Shown piece by piece: positions 1 through 7,642 of a stretch of DNA of 9,225 nucleotides (positions are counted from its first letter, which is position 1; every line of letters starts with the position of its first letter). This DNA comes from Fidelibacterota bacterium UBA7303. Its GTDB lineage: Bacteria > Fidelibacterota > Marinisomatia > Marinisomatales > UBA1611. The notes below the pieces were generated by a model that was given only the letters and a program-made list of their open reading frames with translations, was not told the origin of the DNA and did no database searches. The position numbers were made by a program, and so were the translations under genes. The stretch is taken from contig DKQR01000064.1 in the NCBI GenBank assembly GCA_002471805.1, positions 1-9,225 of the forward strand, read 5' to 3'.

Positions 1-54
1 CACACCCACTGATAGAGCGAAAGCAAAGACGAAAGTAAGTATCTGTTTATTCAT
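1..54 (-). CDS. Start of an exported protein, truncated by the window edge
   Basis: Only the first 18 codons are inside the window, reading MNKQILTFVFAFALSVGV. A short polar, lysine-containing start followed by a hydrophobic run is the beginning of a Sec signal peptide, so the product is probably exported; nothing more can be said of its function. The start is well supported: an AAGGAG ribosome binding site sits 5 nt upstream of the ATG, the clearest Shine-Dalgarno in this half of the window. The gene lies 172 bp downstream of the end of the preceding gene, far more than the -4 to +17 nt spacing of the others, so it probably has its own promoter, although readthrough from the operon is possible. 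Confidence 0.75.
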   Translation of the reverse strand, partial: MNKQILTFVFAFALSVGV

Positions 55-59
55 TTTGT

Positions 60-65
60 CTCCTT
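60..65 (-). promoter_or_regulatory. Ribosome binding site of the truncated gene
   Basis: On the minus strand this reads AAGGAG, followed by ACAAA and then ATG. The match to the anti-Shine-Dalgarno consensus and the 5-nt spacing fix the start of the 18-codon fragment at position 54. Confidence 0.75.
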
Positions 66-99
66 CTTATTGATTTATTTTTCGATTATTATAGACAGT

Positions 100-117
100 A
101 AGCACCTCATGGTACTT
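100..117 (-). other. Small hairpin in the leader of the truncated gene
   Basis: On the minus strand AAGTACC and GGTGCTT can pair over 7 positions, one of them a G-U wobble, around an ATGA loop. It lies between the candidate promoter (132-160) and the ribosome binding site (60-65). No T-tract follows directly, so it does not look like an intrinsic terminator. It could be a leader structure or chance in an AT-rich spacer. Confidence 0.25.
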
Positions 118-131
118 CCACACACGGTAGT

Positions 132-160
132 ATAATACAGTAATTATTGAAAGAGATCAA
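132..160 (-). promoter_or_regulatory. Candidate sigma-70-type promoter for the truncated gene
   Basis: On the minus strand TTGATC (155-160) and TATTAT (132-137) are separated by 17 nt. That gives 4 of 6 matches to TTGACA and 5 of 6 to TATAAT. Transcription would start near position 125, giving a leader of about 70 nt before the ATG at 54. A perfect TATAAT also occurs at 88-93 on the minus strand but has no good -35 box at the right distance. The Bacteroidetes-style TAnnTTTG element is not seen. The rest of the 55-226 spacer is AT-rich, with no convincing terminator for the upstream operon. Confidence 0.35.
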
Positions 161-226
161 GTTATATTCTTTAATCACGGTGTAATATGGAACCTAAATT
201 TTGATCAATTGAAATGTAAAGCAATA

Positions 227-2374
227 TTATCGAACAACGACAAATTTTTTCACGATCTGGTCACCTTTAACAATCAGTATTTCATTACTTACAGCTGAAA
301 CTATATTTTCTGTCGCTTTAAAATGGGCTACATAAATACCCGGCGCAATGACCTGTCTGCCAAATGTGATCAAGCTCCAGGCTTCATCACCACTGCCATC
401 CCTGTGTTCAATTTTATGCACTAGATCTCCACGCTCGGTAAACACCTTGATATCACACTGGCCGGGGATATTTAAAAACATGATTTTATCCCGTTCGCCA
501 ATATACTGCAGGTCCTTGGCTGCAATGTGGTACGGATTTGGTACGATACGAATTTCATCCAGCACTTTCCCAGACTGTCGCCTAAGATAGGCTGGCTTTG
601 ATGTTTTTGTGTAAAATCGGCTACTTTTCAAGGAGCCTGCGGGGTTCAAACTACCGGCAATATTCTCACTGCCATCCGTGATGGATTGGATATAATAATA
701 ATATGAATTACCACGAATCGGGGTCAGGTCATCAAAGCTGTATACGCCCCCAGGGCCGGAGTAAATATTTGTGTAGGTTGTATCCGGTTTACCTGTGGCC
801 CGCCAGATCTCGTACCCGCCAAAGTTGGGATTGCCTTCGGAAGGGCTTGGATCCCAGCTAAGAAATATACGATCACCCCCGGACTGGACATCGAACAGGG
901 CTGGTGGCAGGGGCGGTTTAGAGATCTGGAACTCAGCTTCATAATTTCGCAGCGCCCGCCCAAAGGTTTTCAGAAGTGAATCTTTCCCAGTGAACACCCA
1001 GGAATTCTTAAAGATGTCCTGGTCATTGGTTTCACTGCCATCAGGAAGTATATAAGGAGCACCACCATCCTGCCACTGGAATCCAATCGTTTCACACATT
1101 TCCCGGCTGAGGCCATTGATACCTTCCGCTTCAACAATGACAATGCTCTCACCATGGGGTATGTCAAAAGGGCCATAACTCAACATAGCATTCATACCAC
1201 CAGGATCATTGTGTACGTCAAATGGTTTTATGTTATGTTTTAAATAGGTTTCAGATCCTGGGTCACCCATGGCTACTTCATCGGGCCGTTCAGCGCCCCC
1301 CAGCCCGAGATGGGGCACGCCAGAGAGCATCTCATGGAGTTGGGCCATGGCTGGCTCATCCGATTCCGATAGGGTACCCATGCTGGGATAGGTATCTCCG
1401 GCATGCCAGCCCCAAAACAGGGGCTGGTTGATATCATTGACGGAATCATTCCAGCTTTTATCTACATGCAGCACCACTGTTCCGGCGTGGTGGGGGGCAG
1501 TCAGCCGGCCGTTACCACGGAAGTCAGGACCACCAATGTTGTTGATCTGAAATAAGGTTGCAGAACGTCCATACCATGAGATGACAGAACGCAGCCATTG
1601 TGGGCTGGGGTCCGCTTCTGTAATTGGGTTCTGATAGTTCTGGGAAAAATTTTCGCCCCTACGTGTGACCCAGGAATTCTTACCCCATTTTTGCTGGCCG
1701 TCCAATAAAGTCCCCGCTTCCCTGGATACGCTGTATCGTGTTCCCCATCCAATCAGTACATCATTAAGATCGGCATTCAGTTCAATCTCCGCATCCCAGT
1801 CTGTATTCCCTGTATTGGTAAACGTAAATACCTTGATAAAATAATTATCATGGTATTGCTGGCTGAAGGCATAAACTCGTCTCTCCATAGTCAGGCCCAT
1901 GGATGTATTCACCGTATTTACAATGATCCGGTCAGATTCTATATCCGGATTCACAGAATCAATCTCCGCGTTGTAAAAACTGTTAATGTCCACGCCGTCA
2001 ACATAAACCGCGGGGGGCATAAATTTTGCTATTTGATAGAGTTCCATAGGAAAAAGGCTGTTACCCGCATCACTCAAAAGAAAATAGAGCCCATAATGCC
2101 CCCAGCTATAGCCATTGTTATCTGTGAAATCTTTACAGGCCATCCACGACCTTTTAATTACAGAATTATCCTGATATAAATAGTCTGCAGGCCAAATCAG
2201 GCCTTCATAATACGTATTATTATAGGCCCGTTCACTGCCGTAGGCGGAAAAATGACTCTGGAGAGAACCAATTTTAACATATCGCTTCAACGTTTCATCT
2301 ACCTGAGCAACCAATACCAATGGCAACAAAAATAGAACAATATTTTTTGGGAAGAAGTGATATAAAGCAAACAT
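227..2374 (-). CDS. Secreted FN3 protein with T9SS type A-like C-terminal domain (copy A)
   Basis: A 715-residue exported protein of unknown activity. Residues 1-23 form a signal peptide with a hydrophobic core (NIVLFLLPLVLVA). Residues about 25-480 match no domain I can name; they are rich in Trp, Tyr and Gly and contain a beta-strand stretch near 165-205 (FTFTNTGNTDWDAEIELN) that resembles an Ig-like or CARDB-type fold. Residues about 488-595 are fibronectin type III-like (SGGDRIFLSWDPS, FGGYEIWRA, YYYYIQS). Residues about 605-715 resemble the T9SS type A sorting domain: VPNPYH at 611-616, FTERGDLV at 645-652, DGSGDEAW at 659-666, PGIYVAHF at 678-685, and a basic VKKFVVVR end. Such domains direct export through the outer membrane and surface attachment. 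The last ~250 residues are clearly paralogous to the product at 8461-9225. The ATG shares one base with the receptor stop codon (TAATG) and has no evident Shine-Dalgarno, suggesting translational coupling. No catalytic motif was recognised. Confidence 0.9.
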   Translation of the reverse strand: MFALYHFFPKNIVLFLLPLVLVAQVDETLKRYVKIGSLQSHFSAYGSERAYNNTYYEGLIWPADYLYQDNSVIKRSWMACKDFTDNNGYSWGHYGLYFLLSDAGNSLFPMELYQIAKFMPPAVYVDGVDINSFYNAEIDSVNPDIESDRIIVNTVNTSMGLTMERRVYAFSQQYHDNYFIKVFTFTNTGNTDWDAEIELNADLNDVLIGWGTRYSVSREAGTLLDGQQKWGKNSWVTRRGENFSQNYQNPITEADPSPQWLRSVISWYGRSATLFQINNIGGPDFRGNGRLTAPHHAGTVVLHVDKSWNDSVNDINQPLFWGWHAGDTYPSMGTLSESDEPAMAQLHEMLSGVPHLGLGGAERPDEVAMGDPGSETYLKHNIKPFDVHNDPGGMNAMLSYGPFDIPHGESIVIVEAEGINGLSREMCETIGFQWQDGGAPYILPDGSETNDQDIFKNSWVFTGKDSLLKTFGRALRNYEAEFQISKPPLPPALFDVQSGGDRIFLSWDPSPSEGNPNFGGYEIWRATGKPDTTYTNIYSGPGGVYSFDDLTPIRGNSYYYYIQSITDGSENIAGSLNPAGSLKSSRFYTKTSKPAYLRRQSGKVLDEIRIVPNPYHIAAKDLQYIGERDKIMFLNIPGQCDIKVFTERGDLVHKIEHRDGSGDEAWSLITFGRQVIAPGIYVAHFKATENIVSAVSNEILIVKGDQIVKKFVVVR

Positions 2375-5300
2375 TAAAAATGAACAGAGATACCAAAATA
2401 AATATCACGGGGATCCAGAAAGGAGACTGCCCTGATATTCGGCATATCTATATAAGCTTTTGAATCAAGAATATTCTTATCTGAAGGGGTAGGATTTTCC
2501 CAGTCATCGGGCTCATAAGGCTGATAGGGTATGGACCAATCGCGATATTCACCTATACGGTCATTCCCTTTTTCCTTGCCGTCTTCCCAGGGAAATCTGA
2601 GTGATTCTAAATAATCAATATAATCATAGTAATCTGCGAATCCCGCGTAACTGAGAAATTGATGGTTAAAAAGATTTTGCACATCCACGATAAGGTCCAT
2701 ATACCCTTGTTTCCAACGCAGACGCTTGCTGACACGTAAATTTGTACTGTATGAATCTTTCCATTGCACATTGTCTGCTACACCAGGGATATTCTGGGGA
2801 TTATATGTTTCGTAGGCACCGGCTTTTTGGGTAATAATCAAGCTGGAAGTCCATTCCCCCAGGATATGACTTTTCATGAACCGCGGTCCAAAATTGCTCG
2901 GTGACTGCAGATTGATTACAGTTCTTAAGTACGGCCTGGGCCTTGGTTTTGACTGGTACTGATTGAGACTCTCATAATCACGCTGCATATTGGGGTCCTG
3001 GAACTGCCTTAGTAGCCCAAAATAACCCGAGGATTGGACCAGATATGTGTAATTGACCATCCCTGTTATCCAGAGCCCAACATTTTTCTTCAAGGTGAAT
3101 TCCATCCCGCGTATATCTTCATAATTGTTGTTCTCAATACGGTTGACCTGAACCGTGCCATTCATATTCTGGTAATAGACCCAACCCGGCTGATTGGTAA
3201 TATCCTTATAGAAAAGTGCCAGGTTTACCAGATAGTTGCCAAATGGATTGGTGGAGAACCCTACCTCATAAGCCACTGTTTTCTCAAAATCCATATTGGG
3301 ATCGCCAACATGGGTTACCAGTCCGTTGCTTTCCCTTTGGAGCCGGAAACGATAAGAAGATGACGGCTCCGAGTAAAAGTGGCCGTAATTGAAATACAGT
3401 TTGGACCGTTCCGTGATCGGGTGAGAAATACCCAGTCTGGGACTTAAAGCATAATTTGGTTTTGCTTTTTTGGTATCTGCTGTGGATTCGATCTCATTGC
3501 CGAGGCCCTGTTTGAAAGAATCATCGTAAATGTCCAGGCTGTATACTTCTGTATTGCCGTTCGAAATATCCCCACGCAGTCCCAGATTGGCTATAAATCC
3601 TTTGTATTCGACCTTGTCCTGCATATAAGCATATATTCTAAACGGCGCTACATCATATACCATAGAACGGTTCCATGTCGACATCCCTGGATTTTCTGTA
3701 AATGATCTGATCTTAAATGAATTGAATGCTGCACCAAATCCAGTTTTCATTTGGTGATTGGTTTTCAATTGATTAGTGTAATCTGCTTTTAAAATTACTG
3801 TGGAGTTTTTTGTTTCATCCCGACCCAGGTTCATCCAGCCGCCAATATTCATTCCGTCAATCCCCGTTTCACCATAGCCCCAATAACCATAAGGTGCCTC
3901 ATCTACCTGATAATGGTCATACCCTGGAATAATTGCATATTTTTTGGTGGTGTCCCGTTCATCCGTCTGATAGGTATCATAAATATTAGACTGCAGCTGC
4001 AGAACTAGATCAAGAAATTCTTTTTCAGAGAACATATGGGTTGCTCTTATCCCAATGATAGACCGTTTTAGCCTTGTGGGTGAAAAATACCCGGGCATAA
4101 ACAGGATACTGTTGCCGGAACTACTATTCAGCAAGTTGGCTACTTCGTATGTCGTTCTCAGAAAATAACCCGTGGGTGTTGTCTTCCAGCTGTAGGGTGA
4201 GACAGATTGGGTAGTGCCTGATTGAAAAGACAGATTTATTTTGGTTTTTCTGGAGAAATCAGCTGTTAATTTGACCAGGATTGATTCATCACTATAGTTT
4301 TTTAAGGATAGGGGAAATATAAAGGCCTCATTTTCCCTGCGGTAACTCATCAGAAATCTCAAGTTGCCCAGATTGCCGGAAACGAGGGGCACTGGTCCTC
4401 TTATATAAAAATCTACATTCTCATCAGGGTGCTGGATTACGCCATGGCGCCTGTGCTGCCACTTAAAGACCTGCTGTGCCGCCTGCGGTGTTAGATCATT
4501 GGCAGGATCATCATCATTTAATGTAGCATCTGCAACTGCATTCCAGCCCTCAAAGGAAGGATACTGTCTTCGGGTATAAGCATCCCAATTACCATTTTCC
4601 GTGCCGGACCAGGCAACATCATCATCTAAAAAAGACCTTAGAAAATAAGAATTACTCGAAAACAGGGACGGGCCAAAATGTTTTTTCACCGGCGGACTAT
4701 GGCGAAAGGAAAACCCGCCGCGAATCCGGTCTTTATCTCCTTCCGCCAGGATCACATTTACAACACCCGAACGAATATTGCCATATTCCGCATTGAACCC
4801 ACCGGTCTGAACCTGTACTTCCTGAATAATTCCCATGGGTATCGATGTATAAGGCACATTTGATCGCTCATCGTTATACGATATTCCGTCAACTTGGAAA
4901 AGGGATTCCCGGCTGCTGCCGCCTCTGACAGCCATCCCTTCAATACCTGCCTGGAGGCCAATCACATCCACAATCTCATCGAATGGCAGGTTCTCAATAT
5001 CTTGGGAACTGATATTGATCTGGCTGTTGGAAATATCATGAATGACAACCGGCCTGGCAGCCCGCACGGTGATTGTTTCCATTTCTATGGATTCCTGGAC
5101 CAATTTAATCTCAACAATTGTAGTTTGATCAATTTTGACCATCACGTCTGTGATGCTGTATTTTGCATATCCAATCATGGATATATCAATATCATATTCA
5201 CCTGGTACAATATTAAGAATGGTGAATCTGCCCTGAGAGTCTGAAACCGCCCCCAGACTGGTATTTTGCAGTATCACATTCACACCAGCCATCGGTATAT

Positions 5301-5418
5301 CGTTATCAGCATCGGTTACAATACCGGTAATTTTCCCCGATGTACCGGGAAAAACACTATTTGTGAATAAAAGACTGGTGGTTAGGAAAAATCTAAGAAG
5401 GTGGGGTGATCGACCCAT
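2374..5418 (-). CDS. TonB-dependent outer-membrane receptor with CarboxypepD_reg-like N-terminal domain
   Basis: A 1014-residue active transporter of the outer membrane, energised through TonB. A signal peptide covers about residues 1-25 (LLRFFLTTSLLF core). Residues about 29-110 form a CarboxypepD_reg-like beta-sandwich (GKITGIVTDADND, GRFTILNIVPGEYDI). ETITV at 114-118 looks like a TonB box. The plug spans about 121-230, with VRGGSSRESLFQVDGI and GGFNAEYGNIRSGVVNVI. The remainder is a 22-strand-type barrel with long aromatic loops, and the protein ends in YFGISVHF with the C-terminal Phe usual for barrel proteins. The size and domain order fit SusC/RagA-like or Oar-like receptors, but no SusD gene adjoins it; the upstream neighbour is a TIG/propeller lipoprotein. 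The start lies 17 nt after that gene's stop, with only a weak GGA as ribosome binding site. The ligand cannot be told from sequence. Confidence 0.92.
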   Translation of the reverse strand: MGRSPHLLRFFLTTSLLFTNSVFPGTSGKITGIVTDADNDIPMAGVNVILQNTSLGAVSDSQGRFTILNIVPGEYDIDISMIGYAKYSITDVMVKIDQTTIVEIKLVQESIEMETITVRAARPVVIHDISNSQINISSQDIENLPFDEIVDVIGLQAGIEGMAVRGGSSRESLFQVDGISYNDERSNVPYTSIPMGIIQEVQVQTGGFNAEYGNIRSGVVNVILAEGDKDRIRGGFSFRHSPPVKKHFGPSLFSSNSYFLRSFLDDDVAWSGTENGNWDAYTRRQYPSFEGWNAVADATLNDDDPANDLTPQAAQQVFKWQHRRHGVIQHPDENVDFYIRGPVPLVSGNLGNLRFLMSYRRENEAFIFPLSLKNYSDESILVKLTADFSRKTKINLSFQSGTTQSVSPYSWKTTPTGYFLRTTYEVANLLNSSSGNSILFMPGYFSPTRLKRSIIGIRATHMFSEKEFLDLVLQLQSNIYDTYQTDERDTTKKYAIIPGYDHYQVDEAPYGYWGYGETGIDGMNIGGWMNLGRDETKNSTVILKADYTNQLKTNHQMKTGFGAAFNSFKIRSFTENPGMSTWNRSMVYDVAPFRIYAYMQDKVEYKGFIANLGLRGDISNGNTEVYSLDIYDDSFKQGLGNEIESTADTKKAKPNYALSPRLGISHPITERSKLYFNYGHFYSEPSSSYRFRLQRESNGLVTHVGDPNMDFEKTVAYEVGFSTNPFGNYLVNLALFYKDITNQPGWVYYQNMNGTVQVNRIENNNYEDIRGMEFTLKKNVGLWITGMVNYTYLVQSSGYFGLLRQFQDPNMQRDYESLNQYQSKPRPRPYLRTVINLQSPSNFGPRFMKSHILGEWTSSLIITQKAGAYETYNPQNIPGVADNVQWKDSYSTNLRVSKRLRWKQGYMDLIVDVQNLFNHQFLSYAGFADYYDYIDYLESLRFPWEDGKEKGNDRIGEYRDWSIPYQPYEPDDWENPTPSDKNILDSKAYIDMPNIRAVSFLDPRDIYFGISVHF

Positions 5419-5435
5419 GAAATCCAGGAAAAATT

Positions 5436-6659
5436 TCAGGGACGTCCATAATATGGCGCACCATTCATCCTGGTATCTATGCGCTGTACACGGTTTGTTT
5501 CTTCTGTCCTGTTAATTATATATAGATACTGAGAATTCCCCCAGGCCATGTAATTGATGGGCGGAGTAAGGACTGTGGGGTAAAATGCGGAAACAACATC
5601 ATTGTTTACAAGGGTCAGTGGCTGACTTTCACTATCGGAGCCTATCAATAATTCGCCGTTTTCACCCAGGGTAAAACACAAGGCAGATGATTCTTTATTT
5701 GTATAAGCGGACCAGTCAAAGACCAGTTCCAGGTCACCGAGAGTACCCGCGATATCCAGGATGGGTAATCGATAGATGGCTTCATCTGCAGCTGCATTTG
5801 TTGTTAGTATATAAACGAAATCACCAAATACACGCAAACATTTGGTATCTAAATCCCCCAGGTCCTTGGCTTCCGTAATACCGGAAGTCATTCCGCCATC
5901 ATCATTAATATCAACAACATCGATCTTTGATCCTGTCCCACTCAAGTAAAGGTTCCCACTGGCATCAAAATCCAGATCCGTGGAATTACCATTCACCCGC
6001 TTGAATATTTCAGTATTTTCTTTTGGTGTTCCTTCTTCATCTTTATATAAATATCGCTGGTAATTCACAAAATAGACACTGCCGTCAGGACCAAGCTTCA
6101 TCCCTGATCCTTTAGAAAGTGATCCGGACCATACTGTTGAATCCTGGTTGGTATCTACCTTCCAGAATTCCGCATTCGGTGAACCTTCCATGGAAACGAT
6201 TACATTTTCCTCACGGTCCAGATCCAGGCTGTAAATATCCGTGAATTGATCGAAAGGTCCATAATCCATCACGGCAGCGGTCAGAATATATTGAGCATTG
6301 TATTCTCCAAATAAGAATGCTCCCTGTACCGCAACTTTAATCTTTACACTGTCACTGACCAGGTTTGGCGGAATAACCAAAATTCTATTTGGTGTTGCAT
6401 CTACAATGTTGCCCAAAAGATTGTTAAAATAAACAATGTTTTCCTCTTCAGTATCGGAGAAACTTTGACCGGTGATAGTTAAGGTGTCAATCCCAGCGAA
6501 GGCACCATCTGCCGGCTCAACAGAAGTAACAACCGGTGATAAACCTCCTGTATCATCTTCATTCCAGATATCTTCCGGATAGTCGGGATCATCACAGGAA
6601 AAAACCAGTATGATCAGGAATAGAATATGGTTTTGCAGCTTAATATATTTTGAATTCAT
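5436..6659 (-). CDS. IPT/TIG-domain lipoprotein with beta-propeller-like C-terminal region
   Basis: A 407-residue lipoprotein. The N-terminus has a hydrophobic core (ILFLIILVF) and the lipobox VFSC with the lipidated Cys at residue 22. The mature start CDDPDYPEDIWNEDD is strongly acidic, recalling the surface-export signal of Bacteroidetes lipoproteins. Residues about 42-127 fit an IPT/TIG Ig-like domain (PVVTSVEPADGAFAGIDTLTI, GQSF). Residues about 140-400 carry repeated strand motifs of NHL/SMP-30-type propellers: GPDGSVYFVN at 190-199, DASGNLYLSG at 232-241 and GENGELLIGS at 332-341. TIG plus propeller lipoproteins are known beside SusC/SusD-type genes in Bacteroidetes, and this one lies directly upstream of the receptor, so a role as surface ligand-binding partner is plausible but unproven. 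Its ATG overlaps the stop of the preceding gene by 4 nt (ATGA) without a visible Shine-Dalgarno, implying coupled translation. Confidence 0.85.
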   Translation of the reverse strand: MNSKYIKLQNHILFLIILVFSCDDPDYPEDIWNEDDTGGLSPVVTSVEPADGAFAGIDTLTITGQSFSDTEEENIVYFNNLLGNIVDATPNRILVIPPNLVSDSVKIKVAVQGAFLFGEYNAQYILTAAVMDYGPFDQFTDIYSLDLDREENVIVSMEGSPNAEFWKVDTNQDSTVWSGSLSKGSGMKLGPDGSVYFVNYQRYLYKDEEGTPKENTEIFKRVNGNSTDLDFDASGNLYLSGTGSKIDVVDINDDGGMTSGITEAKDLGDLDTKCLRVFGDFVYILTTNAAADEAIYRLPILDIAGTLGDLELVFDWSAYTNKESSALCFTLGENGELLIGSDSESQPLTLVNNDVVSAFYPTVLTPPINYMAWGNSQYLYIINRTEETNRVQRIDTRMNGAPYYGRP

Positions 6660-7642
6660 CGTGAGATACCAATACTGACCCGACTTACAGCGTCAAAAAT
6701 ACCAAATGGTGTATGGGCATAATCGACCATTAAAGGACCTATTTTGGCCCCGCATCCAAAGGTAAGTCCCCGCTCATCATAATTGTACAGATAACCCATC
6801 CTGGCCTTAAATAGTTTCCTGAAGGAATACTCAAAACCCATATTGACTCGCTCTGGATAGGATCGGGGATGAAGTGCATCAACAGCCATAAGAACAGAGT
6901 GTGAACTTCCGATTAAAGGAGAAAAACTGAGAAGATCGACTGATCCACCTATTCTGAAAGTCAGCGGCAGCTGAAATCCATCATAGGCATATTGGGATTC
7001 ATCGCTAAAGTTTCTTACAGACATGCCAAAAGTAAACCCGTGCCAGTCAGTACGGTAAATGGTCCCGAAATCAAACGCAAGTGCATCTGCGGTGTTTTTT
7101 TGTACTACCTGTGATGTATCCGAGATCGGTACTACACTTCTCCCCAAATACTGGTATGCCTTCTTTACCTGCCCTCCCACTGAAAAATTTTCTGATAGAG
7201 CTCGACCGTACCCTACACCTATTGCCATGGCTGTAGGTTTAAACACTTCAGTATCAATGAAACCCCGCTCATTATCCCATACCATTGTACCCTGCAATTC
7301 TCCATAATCCACATTATGGAAAGAAAATCCAAAAACACCATATTTCCCATTTTTGGGACTGAATGATAGGCTGAGAGCTTCATGCTGTATATCTGCGATC
7401 CAATTATTGGAGCTAAAATTGATATCAATCAACTCTCGTTGCCGAGACAATCCCGCAGGATTGAAAAATAAAGATGCGGATCCCGTATGAATAGTTGTCA
7501 ATGCATCGCCCATTCCTCCGCCGCGGGCATCGGCTGTGACACTTAAAAACTGGAAACCTGTCTGCGCTAGTTTTTTATTTTCGGAGCCTAGTAGATAAGA
7601 TAAAAGAAAAATTAGAAGGATACTGTTCTGTATGTATTTCAT
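6656..7642 (-). CDS. PorV/PorQ-family outer-membrane beta-barrel protein
   Basis: A 328-residue protein with a signal peptide (MKYIQNSILLIFLLSYLLGS) and the hallmark start of the PorV/PorQ (UPF0164) family: GFQFLSVTADARGGGMGDA at mature residues about 29-47 and SLFFNPAGL at 57-65. The rest alternates amphipathic strands (FGFSFHNVDYG, GFTFGMSVRNFSD, DYAHTPFGIF), fitting a 14-strand FadL-like barrel. In type IX secretion PorV receives the C-terminal domains of cargo proteins and passes them to the PorU sortase. Two genes of this operon encode sorting-domain proteins, which fits such a shuttle role, but the family is large in FCB genomes and orthology to true PorV is not shown. The start at 7642 is favoured over the adjacent ATG at 7645 because GGAGG lies 6 nt upstream rather than 3. 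A longer open frame reaching 7804 is rejected, because it runs through the PKD gene and would bury the signal peptide. Confidence 0.85.
   Translation of the reverse strand: MKYIQNSILLIFLLSYLLGSENKKLAQTGFQFLSVTADARGGGMGDALTTIHTGSASLFFNPAGLSRQRELIDINFSSNNWIADIQHEALSLSFSPKNGKYGVFGFSFHNVDYGELQGTMVWDNERGFIDTEVFKPTAMAIGVGYGRALSENFSVGGQVKKAYQYLGRSVVPISDTSQVVQKNTADALAFDFGTIYRTDWHGFTFGMSVRNFSDESQYAYDGFQLPLTFRIGGSVDLLSFSPLIGSSHSVLMAVDALHPRSYPERVNMGFEYSFRKLFKARMGYLYNYDERGLTFGCGAKIGPLMVDYAHTPFGIFDAVSRVSIGISR

Noticed and set aside
88..93. Perfect TATAAT on the minus strand as the main promoter of the truncated gene
   Set aside because: The hexamer 17 nt upstream is AGTACC, a poor -35 box, and TATAAT is expected often in such AT-rich DNA. 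The pair at 132-160 is better.
348..7307. Plus-strand open frames of 61 to 116 codons (for example 1850-2179, 3034-3363, 4894-5244)
   Set aside because: All lie antisense inside well-supported genes, have no recognisable domains and no consistent ribosome binding sites; they are shadows.
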